NCBI GenBank assembly: GCA_012064385.1
Contig: QRDG01000027.1
Location: 2,270,599 to 2,334,598 of the forward strand
Origin: Puccinellia tenuiflora
Taxonomy: Eukaryota > Streptophyta > Magnoliopsida > Poales > Poaceae
Length of the DNA: 64,000 bases
Direction of reading: 5' to 3'
Shown here: one piece after another, positions 42,849-52,150 of the stretch
Numbering within the stretch: position 1 is the first letter of the stretch
Layout: each line of letters begins with the position of its first letter
Program-made: the position numbers and the translations under genes
Notes under the pieces: generated by a model
Told to the model about the DNA's origin: nothing
The model's database searches: none
What the model saw: only the letters and a program-made list of their open reading frames with translations

Positions 42849-43204
42849 TCTCTTATAAAGTAAAATTCCACTAAGTTTATTTATGAATTTTCTATCTCAA
42901 CATATAAGTTATCCACATTATCCACTCTCTTAACCTATCAATTGTCCATCTCATCTCCATTAATATTAATTAATAATTGTATGCAAAATCTACATCATCA
43001 ATATTATTAATTACTTAATTGTGTATGCTACTAATTTTTAATACATATATATTTTGTGTCCAATAAATTTAGTTACTCGACTATGACAAACAGAATTTTG
43101 CATATTCATATAGAGAACTTAATGTATCATATTTTTCATACCCCTTTATTTAAAATATAAGTTTCTGCCTATAATGTTGCTGCAGCGCACGGGGTATCTT
43201 CTAG
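42849..43204 (+). mobile_element. Helitron-like short repeat, copy 2
   Basis: Starts TCTCTTATAAAG after an A and ends TCTTCTAG before a T, the A|TC...CTAG|T arrangement of Helitrons, with a GC-rich GCTGCAGCGCACGGGG just before the end where the 3' hairpin should be. The hairpin itself is imperfect. Related to 14,310-14,703. No coding capacity. Confidence 0.5.
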
Positions 43205-43211
43205 TTATATA

Positions 43212-43369
43212 CTCCCTTCGTTCCTTAATATAAGATGTTTTAGCTTTTCTCATTTTTTTTAGATTTGTATGCGTCCAGACATTTTTTAGTGTGCACATTC
43301 ACTCATTTCACTCCGTATGTAGCCCATAGTGCAATAGTCGAAACATCTTATATTAAGGAATGGAGGGAG
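43212..43369. mobile_element. Stowaway MITE (158 bp)
   Basis: TA duplications (43,210-43,211 and 43,370-43,371) flank inverted repeats that begin CTCCCTTCGTTCC and CTCCCTCCATTCC and continue into TTAATATAAGATGTTT on both sides, about 30 bp in all. A typical Stowaway, inserted 7 bp from the end of the Helitron-like repeat. Confidence 0.92.
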
Positions 43370-43371
43370 TA

Positions 43372-43930
43372 TATATGAAGCCTAGCTTAGTCCATGCGTA
43401 TATGCACCTGCTGCAGCCACACATTTCTTGACGAAATCACGCGCCTGTGTCATACCCGATCACACACGGTCGATCTTTTCAAAATACAATACGCACCTCA
43501 CCTTTAGACGAATGTTCAGAATGTAACTGGCAACAGTACGATACTATTCCAATTTTCCGTAGGCAAACGAGGAGGCTGGAGAATTCTATTGTCAACATGC
43601 AGGTATATTACTCCATGCATGTATGTACGCAAAGAGTAGCATTTCTATGTTTCGAATTTCGTGTGTGGACTGTGGACCCACATGCATCTAGACAGAGTCA
43701 CTGATAGACGAAACACCGCATCCCAACCCATGCAACATCAGTCCAATTGCTAGACCGTCAACTAAAGTGGTTTAACTTAGGCTATCATCTCCAAGAGACG
43801 ACACCCAGAGTCTAGAGAATCATGCGCCTCCAAAGGCTGCGGGTAGCAGCACGTTCAGTTCCACTGAGTAGCCACGAGCACAACCTGTAGGACGACGGAA
43901 GCGTATTTTTTTTTCTTCAAATTAGTATCA
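43372..43930. other. Intergenic sequence
   Basis: Nothing recognised beyond short shadow frames (the longest is 85 codons, 43,447-43,704, without a domain). The Helitron terminus begins directly after it. Confidence 0.4.
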
Positions 43931-43941
43931 CTAGTCGTCAA

Positions 43942-43959
43942 CCCGTGCGCTAGCACGGG
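43942..43959 (-). repeat. Helitron 3' terminal hairpin
   Basis: A perfect 7-bp inverted repeat CCCGTGC/GCACGGG with a 4-base loop, 7 bases before the CTAG terminus on the minus strand. In Helitrons this structure signals the end of rolling-circle transfer. Confidence 0.85.
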
Positions 43960-45005
43960 CTAGCATTGAAATATATATGGACAAAGCTTTAGGAATGTCA
44001 TTTTGAAAGATTATTAAAAGTGGGCAAAACAAATTATTAAAAATGTGCAGGAAACAATTTGTTACTAAATGAAATTAGGTTGCATTTCTTTAGTTAGTTA
44101 TAAACTTATAATACAGACATTATTTGTTGTATGGACACACAGTTTTGTATGGAATAATATAAATTGATCTATTAATGTTCATAAATCATAAGAATCAATC
44201 ATATATATAATACACTATCAATCAAAAAAAGTTATATGTTTTAATGGGAAACAATTTGGAATCTTGCCTCCACATTGAAGCAATAAATATATGGGAATAC
44301 AAATTAATAAAAAATACAAAGATATAAACATAGATGAATTATGGATAGCAATCCGTCTGAAATTTTACTTGCTTATAAACAACCAACTATATAACAGAAA
44401 AAACGATGCAGAAATAAAAATTCATGATGAAAGTGGACCACAACAGAAATAAATCAAGTAGGAATTCCAAGATGTCAATAGGCTTTAACATAAAAATCAA
44501 AATTGCATGGGAAAATAGTCATACGGGAGATAAGAAACCCCCGTGGAGTGTTGCCATATCACAATTGGAAATAAACCATCCTTGGAACATCCATGACGCC
44601 CCCACTCTATAGTTTACAACGCCATAAGCACTGCCTTTAAACAAAAAATATTAGGTGAAGCATGAAATTATAGCAGAGAGCTAGAATTTCATTCTCGAAG
44701 GAAGTCTTTTTCTGAACAAATATGTACTGGAATGATTAACAAAGCCGTAAAGACCCTTCCAGTAAAGAGAAACACCAACATTTTAATAATCACTCAATTA
44801 TTCATCCCATAATCAAGAAAATCACCCAATATCAAATTAATAGAATTATAAATTATAATCACTTTTTACATTTTGGACAGAACAATTTGTCAAATCTCAT
44901 GCATGCATGCATGCAACCAAATATACATTTAAAAAAATGTGTGGATTTAAAATTTGAAAAGAATATCTACACTGAATGTTTATGCGTATAATATGAGTGA
45001 AAGAT

Positions 45006-45206
45006 CTAAACCTGTTGGCACCATATCATCCAAGATAGTGAGTCACATGTATCAATATTAATGGCGTGTATGATCGTACCTCGATAGATAGAACTTTGTT
45101 TATGACGAATGTACAAAATAGTCTGATGATATCGATTCCAGTCGTCTGTCTCAACGACAAAACACACATTATCTTGGTCACACCAATAGGACGTAAAAGT
45201 AGACAT
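45006..45206 (-). pseudogene. Possible captured gene fragment in the Helitron
   Basis: A 66-codon frame in the Helitron sense orientation contains SYWCDQDNVCFVVETDDW and YIRHKQSSIYRG. It reads like real protein rather than repeat, but no domain is recognised. Capture of exon pieces is common for Helitrons. Confidence 0.25.
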
Positions 45207-46573
45207 GTCTATACAAAGAGTGTCATGCCAAGCCTATAAATATCAGGGCAAACTACATAAGGGTTAAAAGGGAGAGAAGTGGGCACTGTTTATACATCCC
45301 AAATCACGGAACTCAATATCTTCATGATTCCCCATGTTTGTAGGCAAAACAAAAAAAGAACATATTTTTTTAACTAACTCTATACTCTTGCTTGCTTATG
45401 AAGAGTTAGCGCATCATTCTGTTAGTAAATATTGGGTACCTCCTACTTGTTGACATCCTCATAGCAACAGAAACTAAATAGCTGAAAATTCACATTCGTT
45501 TAATCGAAATAGAAGGAACCGTAATAAAAGAGATGTATCAATTATCACCCCCTTTATTCTGTTATGCTGGTGTATTGTCGTTAACAATAGCTGCAGAGCT
45601 AAGAACTGGTTTTCTCATGGTGGCAAATAAGATTAACTTCATGCAATTATACTGAATAACTTGTGTCAAATTTAAAGGTCACAGCAATGTTTCACCATGC
45701 GATGTAATTTAGTTACTCTAAAACATATAATTTAATTTTGACATGCGTGACCTTCAATCATAGACACCACCATGCAACAGAATTTTTTTAGAAGTACATC
45801 TAGAGTTCGAGCGTATTATCTTGTGTGGCACCCTCATGAGATCAACCAACTCGTGACAACCAAATTGTTATCTCTGAAATTCAGACACAGGTGCAACCAC
45901 ATGGATGCAACAAACCAAGTACTATATAGCAGTAGTCATATTCTGTTAGTAAACGTCTGAGGCTTATCCTATATCACGCATCAACCAGCATGAGAGCAGC
46001 GATCGCACACCTGGACACATACCTAAATTAATGTCCTAGAAAGGATGGTTCAGAAAAAATACCGGTCGCTACTAGTTCTCATGTTGCAATTTGCCGTCAT
46101 GTGTTTCTCGATCTCGCTTGGAGGTTACCCGCAACAGATTATTTGATGGCAGTCGCACTGTGCTTCTCGATTGCTTCCCTCGATCGGATCAATGCAACGA
46201 CATCGAAAGTTCTCCGGCTGGCGCCAGCGCAACCCGAAGAAACCAATCGGAGGAGCAGCAAGCGGCATGACGTCTACCGGACTCCCCTGCTATCAGATTG
46301 ATTCTTTTTTACCGAAGAGGAAGACTCCAGCCAGATCGGTCATGGATGAGAAGGAAACGATTGGATTTTTTTTTTTGGTTATAGGTAGCAAAGAGAGTCG
46401 AGGGGTTACGCGGGCAGAGGAGGCCAGCCTGCCAGGGCCTCTCGTGCGCTTTATCCGACGTTTAAAATTACATCATAGATCAATCTGATGGATGACGTTT
46501 GCTAAACTCCAGGATTAACGTGGAGCCTCGTATGGGGCCTCCAATTAGTAAATATATATATATAAGATTGTGA

Positions 46574-47462
46574 GAGCATCTCCAACAGCCTTTGCAAAAT
46601 GAATTTGTAAAAAGAGGTGATAGCAAGAGGAGAAAGAGGGTTTACAAAGGCAACAAGTTTTTTGCTTCCACAGCCTTTGTATAACGGGATTGCAACAGCA
46701 TGTATCTATCACACTGACAAGTGGGGTCTTCTTGTCAGCCACATATCTCCTCTTCTTCTTCTTCTTCTAGTTTGCCATGGAGGCGGTGGGGCGGGTGGAG
46801 GCTTGGAGGCAGCGGGGAGCAGCGGGCGGGCGGGCCGGCGAACGACGACGAGGGCTCCTGGGGCCGCGACACGCCTTCTTCCTCACCGGCGACGCTGTCC
46901 AGCGGGCCGAATCGGCCGGTGGCGGTGCGGCCCGATTCTGTCGGCGGCCAAGCTCATGCGGCCAGGGAAATGAGGGGCGGAGCAGCGGGGAGGCTCGGGG
47001 TCCCCTGGGAGCCGGTGGCGGGGGCGAACGGCGGCGGGGGCGGGCCGAATCGGGCGGCGCCGACGCGGCCATGGTGGATCTCGATTCGGCAGCGTCTTAG
47101 TTCGCGTGGTCGGGAAAATGAGGGGCGGGGCGGCGGGGAGGCTCGGGGAACGCGTGGGAGGCGGCGCCAGGGACGAACGACGGCGGAGGAGGCGGCGGGA
47201 TGGTCGCTGGCACCGGCGCCTCGTGCCTGACTTTTCCGAACTGGAGTAGTTGGCTCTCCCGCGTCAAGTTTGCCCAGTTTGCAAATCGGCTCTGGACTTT
47301 GCAAATATGCAAAGGGAGGGTGCAGTTTTAGCAAGCTAGCTAAAAATTTTGGCGGGGGGGCCACTGATACAAAGTCTGTTGGAGCACCGTTTTGGGGCAG
47401 ATTTGTATATTTTCCGTTTTTACAAATCCTGGCCAAATATAGAGAGCCTGTTGGAGATGCTC
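46574..47462. mobile_element. Harbinger-like non-autonomous element (889 bp) with GC-rich cargo
   Basis: Terminal inverted repeats GAGCATCTCCAACAG on both ends and a 3-bp flanking repeat TGA (46,571-46,573 and 47,463-47,465). Such ends are typical of PIF/Harbinger-type MITEs, which usually duplicate TWA; TGA is a deviation, so class is tentative. The outer parts are AT-rich and mirror each other (AAATTTGTA-type), while the centre (about 46,770-47,250) is very GC-rich and contains an internal duplication (about 46,957-47,040 and 47,104-47,187). The open frames in the centre show no domain. Confidence 0.75.
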
Positions 47463-47499
47463 TGACAGATCTAGAGAGCTCAACGTACAGTCCATACTC

Positions 47500-47847
47500 T
47501 ATTATGGGTTTGTGTCTTAAGTTGACTACTTGTCCGGCTCGTTACGGTCTACTGGATACACATGTGGGTGTTTCTTCTATTAGCGGACCAGCGAGATCTT
47601 ATGGATTCTGAATGTACTCGTCTAATGGCGGTCGTTCGGCCTATATTCAGCCGGCGTGGGTGGCAACACAATAGAAGACTCGATGCTTGACTCTGCCGTG
47701 TTTAGCTGGCTGGTCTTTGTTGCCACTTTATGTGACCCGTGAATTGTAAACGATTATTATTATTTCGCTACTCCAAAACCTATTTTTATATAAAGGTTGT
47801 GTGCATCAGTTTAATGCACAGGCCGGGGTCACTCCCCCATTTTTTTA
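47500..47847 (+). mobile_element. LINE 3' UTR remnant
   Basis: GGTTGTGTGCATCAGTTTAA, then TGCACAGGCCGGGGTCACTC and CCCCATTTTTTT, correspond to the last 60 bp of the LINE at 51.3 kb (ATGCATCATTTTGATGCAGA, then GACTGGGGTCATCCCC). GACCCGTGAATTGTAAACG also has a counterpart there. No coding part remains. Confidence 0.6.
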
Positions 47848-49029
47848 AAGCTAATTCTCAAACTTTTTTGTGATATTAATTGGGGCGAGTGGCTCTCATT
47901 TCCTATTGTCTTCTTATGTCTCTTGCTACAGTCTCTTTAGAGTCTCTCGTTCCGTCTCGGGCCAAACCGAATCCTCTTCGACGGTGAAGCCGCTCAGAGA
48001 TGGTGGAGACGAGGCACCAGTCTTTGTAGTTTGTATAGCAGGGTCAGATTTGGTCCGTTGGTGGTGTTTATGAGTAGTTCATCGGAACCCATCGACTGGA
48101 TCTGGCGCGTCTTGAGCTTGGCTTTCTTTGCTGCCCCGCTCTGGTGGCGGGAGCTACGACAAGTGAACAAACTCAAGCAAGGCATCTTCGGCAAATAAGT
48201 TGTATTCCTCTCTCGTTTCCTGACGAGATCGCCTCTGTGGTGGGCTTCCATGGTGGGAGGTGCAGTGGAGGTGTGAAGCTGGATGTGACTTCTTCAATAT
48301 GCTCGCTAGGGCGCCACTCTCGAGAGATCCGGTGATTCTCCCTCCCTCCTTGTTGTCGAGGAGATGGAGGGGATGGGTATGAGTAGCACGCCTAGGCCTC
48401 TCAAGGCCTAGGCTGCTCTGAGAGAAGGTGGAGCGCTCGCACCTCTGCGGTTCGGTGACTGTGGTGTTCTTTGGAGGAGCTCCCCAGCGTGGCAAATTTC
48501 TCCTGTCGTTATGCTTGGTCATGGCGCCCTCCACGCTCGGTGGATTTCAGCCCAAGCACTTCTGATATTTAGCGGCTTTGGTCTAGGGAGGTTCGTCGGC
48601 ATCGCCCCAAGTGCCATGTTCCCCGGTGGTGGCGCAGACGCATGGACTAGAGGTCGAGTTCGAGTCGGCGCGTTGGAGAAAACGACCAAGGACCTGATTT
48701 CTTTCCTAGCTTTTGTTCCAGGGCCTTTTGTATAACATGGGAGGACTACTTTACAATTTCTTCTGCTTCTACAGTCATCCATGCAAATTTGTATCCACCG
48801 ACTGAGTCACATCTAGTTTCCAGACGGCTCGTGGCCTTTCCCTTTCAAAATAAAAATATATTAATTGGCGTGATTTTGAAAGCCATAAACACAACTTGCC
48901 ATACAAAAACTTGAAATGGCATGAGATAAAAGTGTGTTAGGTAGTCTCTTTATGGTCACAAGCAGCAATTTTTATTGTCATTACAAAATTGCCAGTCGAA
49001 AAATGATGATCCACTTAGTTAACCTGGCG
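47848..49029. other. Mixed sequence, no confident gene
   Basis: The part at 47,930-48,780 is fairly GC-rich with short frames on both strands (126 codons minus at 48,154-48,534; 74 codons plus at 48,511-48,735), none with a domain. A run ending CCCTTTCAAAATAAAAATAT near 48,840 resembles the tail of a non-LTR element on the plus strand. The remainder to 49,029 is AT-rich and unassigned. Confidence 0.3.
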
Positions 49030-49655
49030 ACAGGACTGTGAGCTGCTTGTGCTCGTCTCTTGTAAAACAAAAATTGCCCTTTACAAAAATATGGTAAGCG
49101 CGCGATTGCCTACTATTGAAGAAAAAAATGGTTATCATTTCCTACATGCAAAGAAAATGTTATCAGTTCTCGCTCCAAAGATGTTATTATTTGACAATAC
49201 GTGTAGTCGTTCACATGAAATTAGCAGAGTTGTATGTTTAGCTTTTCATTTGTCGTGCACCTGTGCTTGTGTGTTTTGGCATGGTATTTTTTCGCATACT
49301 CGCATAGAGATTTATCACTACATATCTAATTGGCATGTAGTTTATGAGTCTAGATGTAAATTTCAATGGACTAAAATTTCAAATATCACAATTGTAGGAC
49401 GGGTTGTACGTTATTTTTATTTCGTAGAATTACTTCCAGGTATTGTGTAATTTAATGTTGTGTACTATGGTGGACATCTCGATCACACAAGAAATAGTAA
49501 CCTGCACACATCATTATTGCCTCTTTCTACCAGCTTTATTTTCTCCTTGAACAACGGTGTATATATTTGCCTATACAGAGGCAGCCAGATAATTTCCTTT
49601 TCTCGCGTGACCGCACCGCAGGAGAACAAATAAAATTATACATATATCTACATGT
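49030..49655 (+). repeat. Diverged 0.6-kb direct repeat, copy 1
   Basis: This segment matches 63,389-64,000 along its length in the same orientation. Shared blocks include TGTGCTCGT(C/A)TCTTGTAAA, GATGTTATTATTTGACAATA, CGACATCTCG-type ATCTCGATCACACAAGAA, and AGGAGAACAAATAAAA. By eye the similarity is roughly 80%, with indels. No ORF or terminal repeats, so the nature of the unit is unknown. Confidence 0.75.
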
Positions 49656-50476
49656 TGTGATGGGAATGAGGGCTGTCGGGAATAGAACAATTTGACCTAT
49701 ATTCTGAAAATGAATCAGGTATCCTGTTATGGTCTCAGCTTGAACAACTGATTGGTGATTTCTTACACCATATAATTGGGGTGCTTGTTTTCCCTGCTAG
49801 TATTGGATTACAACTCTTTTTCTGTCGGCACAATGAAGCTTGCTTGGGTACATCCATGAATAAAGTTTATGGGTCATCTCACAGGGGGACATCGCGGCCA
49901 CACACACCAATGGAGTCGATGGTAATGCACATCGAAGCCTAGATAAGGATCAGGAGGACCACGGTCGGGGTGTGTCCGTGTGTGTTTCCATGATCGGCTT
50001 GGCGGCCGCGTCACACTGCAAGTCCAAAATCGGCAAGCTCCTCGATCCGTGTTGCTGGGGAAGGCTCTAGTGGCGGACCTCCCTCCCACAATGAAGTCCT
50101 CAAGATCTTCAAGTAGGATCAGAAGACCATCACCAACACCACCAAGCCAAAGCCATCCCACTGGGTCAAAATCATGTGCGCGGAGCACTTCCTGGAGGAG
50201 CAGGAGCTGAGGTGGAGAAAATAGAGGTCGCCAACAAGTTCTAGAGCGTTCTTCATATCTCATCACTAGGACAAGAGTTATCAGCAGTGTAAGGAGTGGT
50301 TATATTTTGGCATGTGCACGTTGAAAGGATAACTATGTACTTTGATGATTAAGTGTGTTCAAAACATAATTCTAATTAATAATTATGTCCCTTGAAAAGT
50401 GCGACAGCCACTGATGCGTGGCCTTGTGTCTGTTTTCGCTGGTAACATAATCATGATTAATATCACAACTAGCAAT
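49656..50476. other. Unassigned sequence with a possible gene fragment
   Basis: Mostly AT-rich. At about 49,880-50,265 a more GC-rich stretch reads in part as VSVCVSMIGLAAASHCKSKI and, in another frame ending at a stop near 50,224, WVKIMCAEHFLEEQELRWRK. The frame changes and an internal stop point to a decayed gene fragment; I cannot assign it. Confidence 0.3.
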
Positions 50477-50493
50477 ACCTACCAAACCATAAG
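50477..50493 (+). repeat. Target site duplication, left copy
   Basis: ACCTACCAAACCATAAG, identical to 51,346-51,362. The two copies flank the LINE insertion. Confidence 0.92.
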
Positions 50494-51345
50494 TGGCTTG
50501 AGTTAGTTAACCGGTTGATGCATATCTCTCTCTCAAACACACAAGATGTTTTTGTTTGGGGTTTAACACCATCCGGAATTGTTACTGTCAAATCTATGTA
50601 TTTAGATCTTCTAAATGACCAGCCAAATTACATCCATAAGTTTATTTGGAAAATGAAGGTGCCGCTAAAGATCAAGATTTTTATGTGGTTTCTTCATAGG
50701 AAGGTCATTTTAACAAAAGATAACTTGGTAATAAAAAACTGGCACGGGAACCAAAAGTGTTGTTTTTGCGACCAAGATGAATCAATACAACATCTTTTCT
50801 TCGATTGCCAATTTGCAAGAACTATCTGGAGAATAATTCATACGTCCTTTGGTTTAGCGCCACCTAAAAATGTCACAAACCTCTTTAGAAATTGGCTCAA
50901 GGGTATACCAAAGTCGGTTCTTAAAAATATTAGAGTTGGGGTGTGTGCTGTGCTTTGGACTATTCGGAATTTGCGTAATGATCTGGTGTTTAACAAGCAG
51001 AAACACATATCTTTTTTTGTAGGTTATCTCTTTGGTTACCCATTGGATCCATACGTGGTCCTATCTCCACCCAGTGGACAGGCGATGGGTGCAACATTTT
51101 GGACACAGTAGTCAAGGATTTATACAACCAGTGCGGCTGGCGACTACATAAGCGTTTAGTTTGCTAAATGTGTAATACGGCTGCATATTTGTGTTTGTTC
51201 AGATGGTTGATCTTGTATCAACACTGTCTGACCCATGATTTGTAACGTTCTTGGAACGATGAACGAATAATAAAATAAAGCAATAAAAAGCCATATGCAT
51301 CATTTTGATGCAGAGACTGGGGTCATCCCCATTTCGAAAAAAAAA
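50494..51345 (+). mobile_element. 5'-truncated LINE tail with 17-bp target duplication
   Basis: An 852-bp insertion with a 3' A run, flanked by perfect 17-bp direct repeats. It carries the C-terminal zf-RVT part of ORF2 and a 3' UTR ending CATCCCCATTTCG-A(n). Both the duplication length and the 5' truncation are typical of target-primed reverse transcription. The intact duplication suggests a more recent insertion than the other LINEs here. Confidence 0.93.
50515..51111 (+). pseudogene. LINE ORF2 C-terminus (zf-RVT)
   Basis: 198 open codons with DVFVWGLTPSGIVTVKSMY, WKMKVPLKIKIFMWFLHRKV, a cysteine/histidine cluster (CCFCDQDESIQHLFFDC) and ARTIWRIIHTSFG, the zf-RVT domain at the end of plant LINE ORF2. 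A 1-bp frameshift after about codon 165 replaces the normal end. RT and endonuclease are absent because of 5' truncation. Confidence 0.88.
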
Positions 51346-51362
51346 ACCTACCAAACCATAAG
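51346..51362 (+). repeat. Target site duplication, right copy
   Basis: ACCTACCAAACCATAAG directly after the A run of the LINE. The first A may belong to either the tail or the duplication. Confidence 0.92.
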
Positions 51363-52150
51363 ATTCACCAACAAGAACCTGATTGGTTCCTGACTTTTCC
51401 ATTGACTGAGGTATTTTATACTGGATTAATTCTGATTAATCTATACTAGTACAATTTTTTGGATATATATCGGCTACATTGGAAAGGTCTCTTTTTCCGA
51501 AAATATTTAAATATAAAGCAAATATTAATTGTACTCAGACATTACAACAACATAATGCATGTCAAGAGCTAATCAACATAGCTAAAGAAACAGCCTAAGC
51601 GAACATCTACTCGCAGCAGTAGGAACAATCACCACTATTGGCAACATCTAAACTGCTTAAAAGATCTCCAAAAACAACGCCTCTAGGATATGAACATTGC
51701 ACATGCGTCGTTGTCATCCGATCGAAACCAAAGTCTAACTAGGGGTTTTCAATCATAGAAAGTTTAGCAATATCACACAATGCCTTTCAGTAAGGAAATA
51801 ACTAGTGATCCAACATTTCCAGGTACAACCAATGAATGTTAGACTTAGGTTTCTCATCCCTGATGCTCGAGACTCAATCCTCGAAAAACGCGGCCGAAAA
51901 TAAAACATCATGCCCCACCGCCTCAACTCGTCGAGAACATAGCTGCTAAATAATGATCGTCCAGCTCACATTCGACACACGCACAATTTTGGTTTGGTCA
52001 TTTACCGTAAGGTCAGTGGTAGTCTGGCTGAGTTAACTTCGTCAAGCATACATACTTTGAATTATTATTGGTCGAGTTTTTCGGTTTTGATATCAGGTTT
52101 TGACTGAATTTCGAATAATACAACAACAAATATGGTTGTGTGGATAAATT
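51363..52150. other. Intergenic sequence, possible old minus-strand non-LTR remnant
   Basis: No ORF. Stretches such as CCTAAGCGAACATCTACTCG and CACCGCCTCAACTCGTCG near 51,590-51,940 remind me of 3' UTRs of grass non-LTR elements read backwards, but there is no tail to confirm it. Confidence 0.25.

Larger units (their letters stand above)
43931..46567 (-). mobile_element. Non-autonomous Helitron, 2.64 kb
   Basis: On the minus strand the 5' end is TCTTATATATATATATTTAC followed by TAATTGGAGGCCCC (from 46,567). The 3' end is a 7-bp stem hairpin CCCGTGC-TAGC-GCACGGG (43,959-43,942), then TTGACGA and CTAG at 43,934-43,931. The flanking bases are A and T on that strand, the Helitron insertion preference. 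TC start, CTAG end, 3' hairpin and an A|T site without duplication together define Helitrons. No Rep/helicase is present, so it is non-autonomous. Confidence 0.72.
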
